The notes beneath the pieces are model-generated. The model worked only from the letters and a program-made list of their open reading frames with translations. It made no database searches and was not told where the DNA came from. This document shows positions 43,344-51,163 of a stretch of DNA of 64,000 nt, piece by piece; the stretch's first letter is position 1; each line of letters opens with the position of its first letter. The stretch is from Chitinophaga sp. YR627 (GTDB lineage: Bacteria; Bacteroidota; Bacteroidia; Chitinophagales; Chitinophagaceae). The position numbers and the translations under genes were made by a program. Where the stretch lies: NCBI RefSeq assembly GCF_900114995.1, contig NZ_FOUX01000006.1, positions 620,001 through 684,000 of the forward strand, written 5' to 3'.

Positions 43344-45063
43344 CGGTTATAGCTTGGCCCATCAAGAAGATGTGTTAATACGTTATTGTGAGAAGGAAAA
43401 TATACAGGTGGTCGGCATTTACAGGGAAGATCATTCGGCAAAGACATTTGATAGGCCGGAGTTCCAGAAAATGCTGCATGTAATCAGTAAGAACAAGGGT
43501 ATTGTTGACCTGATACTATTCTCTAAATGGGATCGCTTCTCCCGAAATGTCGCCGCTGCCTACGAAATGATCGGTAAGCTAAAAAGACTATCTGTAGATC
43601 CTCAGTCTATCGAACAGCCTTTGGACATGGATATACCAGAAAGCAAGATTATGCTGGCTATCTATCTTACTACACCAGAAGTAGAAAATGACCGGCGAGC
43701 ATTAAATACACTTCGCGGTATGCGTAGAGCCAAGAAAGAGGGGAGGTATCTGGGCATTGCCCCTATTGGCTATAAGAATGGACGTGACGCTCACAACAAG
43801 CCTTTCCTTATACCTAACGAAAAGGCTGAGATAGTCCGTTGGGCATTCGAAGAGCTATCCCGAGGCATATGGGATATTGATACACTCAGGCGTATTGCAA
43901 ACAGGAAGGGGCTAAAAATTGGTCGTAGTCAGTTCTGGAGTCTAGTACGTAACCCTGTCTATTGCGGGAAGGTCTTTATAGCTGCCTATAAAAACGAACC
44001 CGCTCATTGCGTAAAAGGCATCCATGAGCCTATCATCCCTGAAAGTCTGTTTGACGATGTTCAGGATGTCCTAAAAGGGAAGAAGCGGAATGTCAGGGTT
44101 AATACCTTCACAGAAATTGACCAGCAATTACCCTTACGAGGCTTTCTAATCTGTCCTAGATGTGGAAGACTATTAAGCGGGAGCGGATCAAAAGGTAATG
44201 GGGGCATTTATTATTACTATCATTGCCAATCTGTGAAGCTGTGCAAAGAGCGTTTCCGGGCAGATACAGCCAATGAAGCATTTGTAAGGCAGTTAGGTCA
44301 GATAGCAGTCAATGCACCTATCATCGACTATTACTGCCAGCTTATCAGTAATTCATTAAAGAAGGATAACCAAGGGAAGGAGCAGGAGCTAAAAGAAACA
44401 CAGGCTGAAATAGACAAACTATATATCAGAATACAAAACGCCCGTTCTTTACGCCTGGATGATGAATTTACCGCAGAGGAATTTAAAGAAATCAAGGCAG
44501 ACTTGACCAAGAAGATAGAGGAACTGGAAAAGAAGAAGACAAAGCTATTATCCACCAACGACAACTACCACGAATACCTTGCCCAAGGCGGTGAAATCAT
44601 GAAGAACATTGCCAATCGCTACATTACAGCTTCCCCAATAGGCAAAAAACAAATCATCGGTTCGATCTTCGCAGAAAAGCTGATTTTTTCAGAAAACAAA
44701 TTTCGAACCACCGAACCAAACGTTATCCTCGAGCTAATAAGCAGGCCCAGAGCGGGCTCAGACGACGATAAAAAGCAAAAGGTCGGAGATATCTCCGACC
44801 TTTCCGCTTTTGTGCCCAGAACAGGAATCGAACCTGCACTCCCTTTCGAAAACAAGATTTTGAGTCTAGCGCGTCTACCAGTTCCGCCATCTGGGCAAAG
44901 CAAGTGTCCTTCACTTGCGGGTTGCAAAGATATTCAAATAATTCAAATAACCAATATTTTTTTAAAAAATATACAACCGCCTGCATTTCGGCTGAAACAA
45001 TACGCATTCAGACTAAACCCAGGCACCCTCCAACACGGACCTTTGCAAAAAATAATACAATGA
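43285..45063 (+). CDS. Large serine recombinase whose frame runs through tRNA-Leu
   Basis: 592 codons from the ATG at 43285 (MITQRKAFLYPRVSTDEQAD); an ATG at 43240 adds 15 unlikely residues. Resolvase domain at 1-150 with catalytic Ser in YPRVSTDEQ and the FSKWDRFSRN motif, recombinase domain to about 270, zinc ribbon LICPRCGRLLSG, then coiled coil (about 350-430) and KLIFSENKFRTTEPN near 470. After about residue 495 the frame continues across the terminator hairpin, the whole tRNA-Leu gene on the other strand, and spacer up to 45063. The biological end is unclear: the tail (KVGDISDLSAFVP) is dictated by the attachment site. Such enzymes catalyse integration and excision through Ser-linked double-strand breaks. 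It is the only recombinase in the window and probably built the cassette array. Confidence 0.88.
   Translation: MITQRKAFLYPRVSTDEQADGYSLAHQEDVLIRYCEKENIQVVGIYREDHSAKTFDRPEFQKMLHVISKNKGIVDLILFSKWDRFSRNVAAAYEMIGKLKRLSVDPQSIEQPLDMDIPESKIMLAIYLTTPEVENDRRALNTLRGMRRAKKEGRYLGIAPIGYKNGRDAHNKPFLIPNEKAEIVRWAFEELSRGIWDIDTLRRIANRKGLKIGRSQFWSLVRNPVYCGKVFIAAYKNEPAHCVKGIHEPIIPESLFDDVQDVLKGKKRNVRVNTFTEIDQQLPLRGFLICPRCGRLLSGSGSKGNGGIYYYYHCQSVKLCKERFRADTANEAFVRQLGQIAVNAPIIDYYCQLISNSLKKDNQGKEQELKETQAEIDKLYIRIQNARSLRLDDEFTAEEFKEIKADLTKKIEELEKKKTKLLSTNDNYHEYLAQGGEIMKNIANRYITASPIGKKQIIGSIFAEKLIFSENKFRTTEPNVILELISRPRAGSDDDKKQKVGDISDLSAFVPRTGIEPALPFENKILSLARLPVPPSGQSKCPSLAGCKDIQIIQITNIFLKNIQPPAFRLKQYAFRLNPGTLQHGPLQKIIQ
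44778..44803 (-). terminator. tRNA-Leu terminator, inside recombinase frame
   Basis: AAAGGTCGGAGAT (44778-44790) and its exact complement (44791-44803). Read on the minus strand it follows the tRNA by 10 bp and is followed by TTTTGCTTTTT. The same stem is found at repeats S2, S5 and S6. It lies within the 3' part of the recombinase frame. Confidence 0.8.
44813..44896 (-). tRNA. tRNA-Leu (anticodon CAA)
   Basis: 84 nt, complete cloverleaf: acceptor GCCCAGA with TCTGGGC, discriminator A, D-arm GGCGGAACTGGTAGACGC, anticodon loop CTCAAAA with CAA at 44860-44862, long variable arm TGTTTTCGAAAGGGAGT typical of a class II tRNA, T-arm GCAGG TTCGATT CCTGT. CCA is not encoded. It reads UUG. The 3' end (GTGCCCAG on the plus strand) is the shared core of the att-like repeats, so this gene is the likely integration target. 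One T-T mismatch in the anticodon stem; otherwise normal. Confidence 0.95.
44925..44954 (-). promoter_or_regulatory. Bacteroidota-type promoter of tRNA-Leu
   Basis: On the minus strand TTGG (44951-44954) is followed after 18 bp by TATCTTTG (44925-44932), matching the TTTG / TAnnTTTG pattern of the Bacteroidota primary sigma factor. A 7-bp hairpin (GCAAGTG AAGGA CACTTGC) lies between it and the tRNA, at about 44899-44917. Confidence 0.6.
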
Positions 45064-46031
45064 AAGCTATCAGAATTCATGCCTTCGGCGGACCAGAAGT
45101 AATGCAACTCGAAGAAGTGGAACGCCCCGTCCATGGGGCAGACGAGATATTGGTAAAAATGTACGCAACAAGTGTGAACCCGGCGGACTACATCATTCGC
45201 CAGGGTGGAAATGACCTGCTTAGGCCTTATTTGAAGTTACCCCTCGGACTCGGACTCGACGCTGCCGGTATTGTCGAGGAGGTCGGAAACGATGTAAAAG
45301 ATTTCAAAAAAGGAGATAAAGTATATGGTGTACCAAACTTCCCTGGTGATGGTAGCTATGCAGAATACCTGACAGCCAAAGCCAGTCAGTTTACACTGAT
45401 GCCACGAAATATCACCTTTATGGAGGCAGGAGCGTTACCATCCTGTGCACTGATCGCCTGGAATGGTATCGTTGACCTGGGTAGAGTAGAAGCCGGCCAG
45501 CGTGTGCTGATCCACGGAGCGGCGGGAGGAGTTGGTAACCTGGCAGTACAGATAGCAAAAGCCAAAGGGGCGTATGTGATCGGAACCGCATCGCCTTACA
45601 ATGTTGATTTTTTAAAACAATTGGGCGCCAATGAAGTGCTCGATTATAGAGATCAGCAGTTTGACGCGTTGCTGAACAACATCGATCTTGTATTCAATGC
45701 CTCGCCGGTCAGGGATCACGCAACGAGAGTAAAATCAGCGGATCTTTTAAAAGAAGGCGGTATTTTTGTGTGTACACAGCTAGATAGCCCGTTTAGCGAT
45801 GAACTGAAAGACGCACTTGCCAGGAAAAATGCCACAGGAACACATGTCGGTGGGGGAGGACTCGCTTATGTATCTTCCCTGAGTGAAACGACCAGATTAA
45901 TTGAAGAAGGGAAGGTAAAGGCCGTGATCAGTAAAGTTTATCCATTGGATCAGGTAAGCGAAGCACATCGTGAAAGTGAAACCAAACATGTCCGTGGTAA
46001 GATCGTAATAAAAATAAGGGAAGAAAATTGA
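45060..46031 (+). CDS. NADP-dependent MDR oxidoreductase
   Basis: 323 aa from the ATG at 45060; the frame is open further upstream, but that part overlaps the tRNA region. GroES-like half (IRIHAFGGPEVMQLEEVERP, LVKMYATSVNPADYIIRQGG, GLGLDAAGIVEEVG) and Rossmann half with VLIHGAAGGVGNLAVQIAKAKGA. No zinc ligands, so a quinone-oxidoreductase-type enzyme. It is followed 6 bp later by an AraC regulator, a frequent pairing in which the regulator controls the reductase. Possibly involved in response to reactive carbonyls or quinones; the substrate is not evident. First gene on the non-array side of the tRNA. Confidence 0.87.
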   Translation: MKAIRIHAFGGPEVMQLEEVERPVHGADEILVKMYATSVNPADYIIRQGGNDLLRPYLKLPLGLGLDAAGIVEEVGNDVKDFKKGDKVYGVPNFPGDGSYAEYLTAKASQFTLMPRNITFMEAGALPSCALIAWNGIVDLGRVEAGQRVLIHGAAGGVGNLAVQIAKAKGAYVIGTASPYNVDFLKQLGANEVLDYRDQQFDALLNNIDLVFNASPVRDHATRVKSADLLKEGGIFVCTQLDSPFSDELKDALARKNATGTHVGGGGLAYVSSLSETTRLIEEGKVKAVISKVYPLDQVSEAHRESETKHVRGKIVIKIREEN

Positions 46032-46037
46032 TGCAGT

Positions 46038-46955
46038 ATGAAGCGATTTAGCACTATCAGTGAATTTTTACAATTCAGACAGTTGCCCCAGCCTGAACAT
46101 CCTTTGATCTGCGTGTTTAAGGTGGAGTCTGTTGAGCGCTTGCTGATAGAGGAGCCTAAAAGCTGGGTGTACGATTTCTATGCTATCGGTTTAAAAAGGG
46201 TCTCCAATGCGAAAGATGCGAGATTAAAATATGGCCAGCAACAGTATGATTTTGATAATGGAATCATGTCTTTTGTAGCACCCGGTCAAGTTTTAAGCTT
46301 ATCGCTGGACGATCATGTTAAAGCAATAAAACAATCAGGATGGATGATGCTCATTCATCCTGATTTTCTTTGGAATACTTCATTGGCACAGACTATCAAC
46401 CGATATGATTTCTGGGACTATACAGTACATGAGGCCTTATTTCTTTCTGAAAGAGAAGAAGCAACACTCGGGCATATTATGCAGGAGGTGCAGCGGGAAT
46501 GTCAATCGAATATTGATAAATTTACCAGGAACATTATCATCTCACACATTGAGACGTTGCTCAATTACGCTGACCGGTTTTACCATCGGCAGTTTATTAC
46601 CCGTGAAAAAGCTAATCATCAGATCTTAGAGCGTCTGGAGAAATTGTTGAATGACTATTTCGAAAGCGACGATCTGGTCAGCAAAGGATTGCCCACCGTT
46701 GGCTATCTTGCCCAGTCTTTGAATCTGTCGCCGAAATACCTGAGCAGTTTGCTCAAAGTACTGACCGGGGAAAATACTCAGCAGCATATTCACCGAAAAG
46801 TGATCGAAAAAGCAAAAGAGAAACTATCTACTACTGATCTGTCGGTCAGTGAAATCGCTTATGAACTGGGATTTGAGCATATTCAATCGTTCAGCAAACT
46901 ATTCAAAACTAAAACGAACCAATCCCCGATGGCGTTTCGGCAGTCATTTAATTAG
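46038..46955 (+). CDS. AraC-family transcriptional regulator
   Basis: 305 aa, full length. N-terminal cupin-like sensor region (VYDFYAIGLKRVSNAKDARL, IMSFVAPGQVLSLSLDDHVK) and a C-terminal pair of helix-turn-helices: LPTVGYLAQSLNLSPKYLSSLLK and LSVSEIAYELGFEHIQSFSKLFKTK. It differs from the truncated AraC remnant at 13227. Coupled with the oxidoreductase upstream (6-bp gap) and probably regulates it. Convergent with the SLATT gene, only 5 bp apart. Confidence 0.9.
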   Translation: MKRFSTISEFLQFRQLPQPEHPLICVFKVESVERLLIEEPKSWVYDFYAIGLKRVSNAKDARLKYGQQQYDFDNGIMSFVAPGQVLSLSLDDHVKAIKQSGWMMLIHPDFLWNTSLAQTINRYDFWDYTVHEALFLSEREEATLGHIMQEVQRECQSNIDKFTRNIIISHIETLLNYADRFYHRQFITREKANHQILERLEKLLNDYFESDDLVSKGLPTVGYLAQSLNLSPKYLSSLLKVLTGENTQQHIHRKVIEKAKEKLSTTDLSVSEIAYELGFEHIQSFSKLFKTKTNQSPMAFRQSFN

Positions 46956-46960
46956 GATGC

Positions 46961-47410
46961 CTATTCCTCCCCGCCATCATTATTTTCGATGATCAATTTT
47001 TGCGCCTGCAGGATCTTTTGATATTCATCAAAATGTAGATCCTTGTTTTGTTCGTAGATACCTGGACTTTTCATGAAATCATAGCATATACGATCACGCA
47101 ATCTTCTTAAATCAAATAATAGCGCATCATAGTTTTTTCCTTTATCTCTAAAGTTGAATAAGCCTTCAATGGCGGCTAATAATGCGATGATCGCGCTGAT
47201 GATCAGGATAATGTTGTCATTACCTGGCTGACCGCCACCTTTTATTTTCCAACCTGTTAAGATGGTAATAGAAGCGCCTGCAATAAAAGTGAAGACTTTA
47301 CTCGTCCGGTGTAAGACCGTATATAGTCTTTTCTTATTTTTAATACTGTCAATTCTTAACTCAATATCGCTGTATAAGAGATCCTTGCCGTTTAATTCAG
47401 GAATTTTCAT
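46961..47410 (-). CDS. SLATT-domain (DUF4231-like) membrane protein
   Basis: 149 aa. The N-terminal helix with RIDSIKNKKRLYTVLHRTSK leads into two transmembrane helices (VFTFIAGASITILTGWKI and IILIISAIIALLAAIEGLF), followed by FRDKGKNYDALLFDLRRLRDRI. This is the layout of SLATT proteins, predicted pore-forming effectors in nucleotide-signalling conflict systems. It is divergent from the ThsA-like gene, with one of the three 20-bp palindromes between them. A role as partner or alternative effector is inference. Confidence 0.7.
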   Translation of the reverse strand: MKIPELNGKDLLYSDIELRIDSIKNKKRLYTVLHRTSKVFTFIAGASITILTGWKIKGGGQPGNDNIILIISAIIALLAAIEGLFNFRDKGKNYDALLFDLRRLRDRICYDFMKSPGIYEQNKDLHFDEYQKILQAQKLIIENNDGGEE

Positions 47411-47600
47411 ATTGGAAATCAGGTGTTATCGGGATATAGATGACTTTAAAAATAATCAGGACTGTAATATAAGAAAAAACAAATAAGTATTGAACCCCAA
47501 AACCTACATCGATGATACCAGTGCCCCCGGCTCTCCTCTTAGCGAAATGGCTAACTATTGTCTTTCTTACCTGAACCGTATTAATCAGATAAAATAAAAA

Positions 47601-47620
47601 AATACAAACTAGTTGGTATT
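47601..47620. promoter_or_regulatory. 20-bp palindrome, copy P1
   Basis: AATACAAACTAGTTGGTATT, palindromic except one position pair (A at the sixth base against G), in the 377-bp divergent region between the SLATT and ThsA-like genes: 190 bp before the former, 167 bp before the latter. Otherwise this spacer has no gene. See copies at 51164 and 62291. Confidence 0.55.
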
Positions 47621-47787
47621 TTTTGAAACGCACAATTCCGGTATTTTCGATAAATACCCAGTCATCTGGTCGCCTGATTTAGCATGATTGTTTATTTACT
47701 TCCTAACCTGCGATGATGCTTTTAACAGTAAGCTTTATATTCTTAACTGCCAATGCCTTTTAGTAAATCATGTAACACATACACATC

Positions 47788-49248
47788 ATGAACTTCACAC
47801 AACCGCAAAGGAAATTAATTGAAGATTTTGTCTCCAAAATAAACGATGGTAAAGCGGCAATTTTTGCGGGTGCTGGATTGTCCGCAGGAAACGGATTTGT
47901 CAACTGGAAAGGATTATTGAAAGACTTAGCGGACGAGTTGTTTTTGGATATTGAAAGGGAACACGACTTGATAGGCCTGGCGCAATATCATTTCAATAGG
48001 CATAAAAGATGGAAGATCAATGATAAAATTATTAATGAATTTACGACACTACGTGCTGGTAGTGAAAATCACAGAATTCTTGCAAGACTCGATATAGATA
48101 CCTACTGGACGACTAATTACGATCAGTTGATAGAAAGGACCTTAGAGTCAAATAACAAGACAGTAGATAAAAAAGTAAAGAATGTTGATTTTTCGAGGAA
48201 TATAAATAAGAGAGATGCGATAGTTTACAAAATGCATGGCGATAAGGATTCTCCTGACGAAGCCATTTTAACTAAAGACGACTTCGATACCTATAACGAC
48301 AAGAGAGAATTGTTTTCAACCGCGCTGAGAGGAGATCTGCTGTTTAAGACATTTTTATTCATAGGCTTTAGCTTTGACGACCCCAATATTGAATATATTC
48401 TTGGCCGAATCAAAATTCTTCTCGGTAATCATACACTGCATCACTATTGTATTTTCAAAAAAGTACAGCAACGTGATTTTAAAGACCCTTCCAAGTCGGA
48501 TGCGGACAACCTGAAAGATTTTCAGTATGCAGAAATAAAACAACAGCTAAAAATAGAAGATCTTTTGAGATACAGCATTAACGTTGTTTTAGTAGAAGAC
48601 TATGGGGAAATAACAACTATTTTGGAAGAAATTGAAAAACGGGTAAAAAGGAGGAATATATTTATATCAGGTGCGGCAGCAAACTTCAGCCCTTTTCAAA
48701 CAGATGAGGCGAAGAATTTCATACATAAACTGAGTTACGCCCTGGCCAAAAATGAGTTCAAGATCGTCTCTGGTTTCGGATCAGGTGTCGGTGGCATAAT
48801 AGTGAATGGCGTGTTGGATTTTAATATGAACGAAGCACATCGGAAATTGGATGATCTGTTAATCTTATGGCCCTTTCCGCAGATAGACTCAGGTGATCGG
48901 AAAATCTCCGTAAAGCGCAAGTTTCGGGAAACGATCATTTCTTATGCAGGAATCGCTATTTTTATTTTCGGTAATAAGAAAGTGGATACAACGATCATTC
49001 ATTCTCCTGGAATGATGGAGGAACTGGAAATTTGCCAGGAACAAGGAGTAATACCTATTCCTGTTGCTGTAACAGGATCCGCTGCGAAGGACATTTGGGA
49101 AAAAGTAACAGCCAATCCTGAATACTATCATCTTAACAATACAACACTCCTCAATATCATCAAAGGTCTTGGAAACGACGGGTTGACTACGGATGATATT
49201 ATTGCGAAAATAATCGAAGCAATAAAGGTGATCCTGAAAGTGCAATAG
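47788..49248 (+). CDS. thsA: ThsA-like SIR2-SLOG protein (Thoeris effector type)
   Basis: 486 aa, close to the usual ThsA length. SIR2 domain at about 1-285: FAGAGLSAGNGFVNW, TTNYDQLIE with Asn110, YKMHGD with His150, FIGFSFDDPNIEYIL. Asn and His stand where the catalytic pair of Bacillus cereus ThsA is known (112 and 152). The SLOG domain at about 290-486 starts RRNIFISGAAANF and includes VSGFGSGVGGIIVNGVL for binding a cyclic-ADP-ribose isomer. ThsA depletes NAD+ when a TIR partner (ThsB) makes the signal. No canonical ThsB lies next to it; the TIR-like-GAF gene at 50029 is the nearest candidate. Symbol given by architecture. Confidence 0.8.
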   Translation: MNFTQPQRKLIEDFVSKINDGKAAIFAGAGLSAGNGFVNWKGLLKDLADELFLDIEREHDLIGLAQYHFNRHKRWKINDKIINEFTTLRAGSENHRILARLDIDTYWTTNYDQLIERTLESNNKTVDKKVKNVDFSRNINKRDAIVYKMHGDKDSPDEAILTKDDFDTYNDKRELFSTALRGDLLFKTFLFIGFSFDDPNIEYILGRIKILLGNHTLHHYCIFKKVQQRDFKDPSKSDADNLKDFQYAEIKQQLKIEDLLRYSINVVLVEDYGEITTILEEIEKRVKRRNIFISGAAANFSPFQTDEAKNFIHKLSYALAKNEFKIVSGFGSGVGGIIVNGVLDFNMNEAHRKLDDLLILWPFPQIDSGDRKISVKRKFRETIISYAGIAIFIFGNKKVDTTIIHSPGMMEELEICQEQGVIPIPVAVTGSAAKDIWEKVTANPEYYHLNNTTLLNIIKGLGNDGLTTDDIIAKIIEAIKVILKVQ

Positions 49249-49297
49249 CGAATCGTCATGACTAACAACCTGTTGATCCGGAGTTTAACAGGAACGA

Positions 49298-50011
49298 TCA
49301 GCTAGCCTTCACAAAAGACTGCCGTAAATTCTTCAAACGATAGATCAACACAGTCAACGGCAGCAACATATAGGAAATAGACAGCCCCTTTACATCGCCG
49401 TCCCGCCATGCGTATATAACATCAAACGCAGAACCAACGATCATGGCGGTAAGTCCCAGCACAGATAACACGTATTGTAATTTCGACTCCGGAGTCGTAC
49501 ACAGCGCAATAGCAAAAATATGAATCCCCAATGTCTGGATCCATTGCTGAGGGGCAATGTGTATCTGTTCCGCCCCAAATATCCTGAAGCTGATGAGTAA
49601 AATGGCACTCAGGACCGTCATCGACGCGAAATTGATAAACTTGAGATCAATACCTTTGACTGGTAGGTAATAGCTTTTAACGGCGGCCAGAATATAGATA
49701 GGATCTGCAAGTATATAATACCACCCCTTCTGGGCAACTCCCGTGTAGACTTTCACCGACAGAAAGATCAGCAGCGAAATGATCTGAAGGTATCCGGCGG
49801 ACCTATAATTCTTCTGATCATAGGCAGTGAACATCATCATGATGAGAATATCACCAATAAAGTGTAAAGAAGATACCAGAGATACAGGAATGAAATCCCC
49901 GGCATGATCAACATAAATGAGGATCAGCATACCAATATATATAATAGTTACCCACCAGTTCTCCTGGAAAAACCGCTCTACCTGTTTGGTAAAGGCATTT
50001 ATGAAATTCAT
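49298..50011 (-). CDS. Polytopic membrane protein paired with TIR-like-GAF protein
   Basis: 237 aa with about seven or eight hydrophobic helices covering most of its length (WWVTIIYIGMLILIYV, LQIISLLIFLSVKVYTG, FASMTVLSAILLISFRIF, IQTLGIHIFAIALC, YVLSVLGLTAMIVGSAF, ISYMLLPLTVLIYRL). Loosely similar to PQ-loop or lysoplasmalogenase-like folds, but I see no decisive motif. It begins 17 bp after the TIR-like gene on the same strand, so they form a two-gene operon. It may be a membrane effector or sensor. Confidence 0.7.
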   Translation of the reverse strand: MNFINAFTKQVERFFQENWWVTIIYIGMLILIYVDHAGDFIPVSLVSSLHFIGDILIMMMFTAYDQKNYRSAGYLQIISLLIFLSVKVYTGVAQKGWYYILADPIYILAAVKSYYLPVKGIDLKFINFASMTVLSAILLISFRIFGAEQIHIAPQQWIQTLGIHIFAIALCTTPESKLQYVLSVLGLTAMIVGSAFDVIYAWRDGDVKGLSISYMLLPLTVLIYRLKNLRQSFVKAS

Positions 50012-50028
50012 TGGTCTGGTATTTTAAA

Positions 50029-50982
50029 TTACTTGAAACTTGTATAAATTTCATAGATCAGGTTGCCTAATTGGAACAGCGTATCACTGGTCGTTTCACG
50101 CCTGAGAATGTTTTCTCCTCTGGAATTCGAAGCATCAAAATCTATCACGCCCCAGACGTCGCCCTGTGCATCGAAGATGGGTATGGCAAGTACATAACAC
50201 AGGTTAGCATCAACTTCGCCCTGTACCCCCTCCATATGCTTTGGTAAGACCGAAATAGCTACACCAATGACTCTTCTTCTTTTAAAGGCCATGACAACCG
50301 CCACCTGTTTTTCTGTTTCCTCATTTATTTCGAAAGAGGTCCGGTTTGATTCGATGACCTGTTTGGCTGCCCAGTAATGTTTGCACCTGAGGCTGCCGTT
50401 TTCCAGCTTGAAGAAGAAGATCCGGATGGTCGACTCTGCTGCCATAAATGGATTGGAAATGGCTTCACAGGCAATTCGAAGGCTCTTGTCAACCAGGGTT
50501 TTTATCATGATCTCCTTTGTACTGGGAAGTCCATTTTGCTGTAGAATCGCTTTTTCTATTGCATTACAGGCATTCTTTAATTCTATTTTTAGCAGATCCC
50601 GCTCTGATTTATAAACATAAGTAGCCGTGTTTAGTCCGGCGATGTAACCTGGTAGCTTCAGCTGGGGTGTATTCTCCACCAGGAAGAACGTCCGTTCCTT
50701 ATTAAATGCACTGATAAACAGTCCCATTTCAAAAATCACATTGTCTTTCACACAGTAAGTCTCATTTTCACCTGCGTTCTTCCCCCCGTCAGGCGACAAT
50801 ATGATAACTGCATAGTCGTGTTCCTTGCTTGCCCGGATGATACTCTCTATATATTGCTGACCAAGGCCAAAAGTGCCGTTTCGCCAGATTGTAGCAGAGA
50901 ATTTCTTTTCGGACAATAGTTCCTCGAGGGGAAGCACGACATCCAATGCCTCCGAAGATGAGCAGATAAAGATGGATTTCAT
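50029..50982 (-). CDS. TIR-like (CAP12/Pycsar-type) and GAF-like fusion
   Basis: 317 aa. N-terminal TIR-like domain (1-150): MKSIFICSSSEALDVVLPLE, ATIWRNGTFGLGQQYIESI, YAVIILSPDG, DNVIFEMGLFISAFNKERTFFLVE and KLPGYIAGLNTATY. These are the blocks of the predicted nucleotide-binding TIR-like family of CAP12/Pycsar effectors. The C-terminal half (about 165-317) looks like a GAF domain (CYVLAIPIFDAQGDVWGVIDFDA). TIR-like members cleave NAD+ upon cyclic-nucleotide or other activation, and GAF domains bind cyclic nucleotides. No cyclase gene is in the window. Upstream lies palindrome P2, 182 bp before the start. Confidence 0.75.
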   Translation of the reverse strand: MKSIFICSSSEALDVVLPLEELLSEKKFSATIWRNGTFGLGQQYIESIIRASKEHDYAVIILSPDGGKNAGENETYCVKDNVIFEMGLFISAFNKERTFFLVENTPQLKLPGYIAGLNTATYVYKSERDLLKIELKNACNAIEKAILQQNGLPSTKEIMIKTLVDKSLRIACEAISNPFMAAESTIRIFFFKLENGSLRCKHYWAAKQVIESNRTSFEINEETEKQVAVVMAFKRRRVIGVAISVLPKHMEGVQGEVDANLCYVLAIPIFDAQGDVWGVIDFDASNSRGENILRRETTSDTLFQLGNLIYEIYTSFK

Positions 50983-51163
50983 GGTTGGACGTTTAGCATA
51001 GAATTAAAACAGAATCTTTCGCCAATGCCGGTGTTGTTGCATTCCAGCTTGATAATCTTTCCTATGGGGTCATGTTTAATTGGTAAATAGCAGCTGGCTG
51101 AGTATCGTAGATTAAAGTTGGGTGATTTGTAAATTGAAGTTAACTAATTGTCTATTAATGAAG

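Larger units (their letters stand above)
30884..44812. mobile_element. Youngest cassette: defence island with serine recombinase
   Basis: Interpretive feature bounded by the right half of repeat S8 and by the 3' end of tRNA-Leu. About 13.9 kb, strikingly AT-rich against the genes right of the tRNA. Contents: Avs-like REase-STAND protein, MBL/trypsin/middle/ABC operon, a convergent unknown gene, a small gene and a large serine recombinase whose 3' end lies at the tRNA. No conjugation genes are present, so it would move as an integrative element carrying defence cargo, using outside help for transfer. Confidence 0.55.
3964..44896. mobile_element. Tandem cassette array at the 3' end of tRNA-Leu(CAA)
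   Basis: Interpretive feature. Copies of one composite site (hairpin, then GTGCCCAG, then about 45 bp of shared flank) occur at about 4.0, 13.5, 16.0, 22.8, 25.35, 27.57 and 28.88 kb, all in the same orientation, and the hairpin plus GTGCCCAG recurs as the true 3' end of tRNA-Leu at 44778-44820. No copy lies to the right of the tRNA within the window. This is what repeated integration at a tRNA 3' end would leave: each new element inserts next to the tRNA and pushes the previous junction away. The intervals hold unrelated cargo with differing base composition. Only the rightmost interval still has a recombinase. Confidence 0.6.

Noticed and set aside
44619..44927. 102-codon minus-strand frame including the tRNA (GGTGRRARLKILFSKGS)
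   Set aside because: This is the well-known false peptide produced by translating a tRNA-Leu gene.
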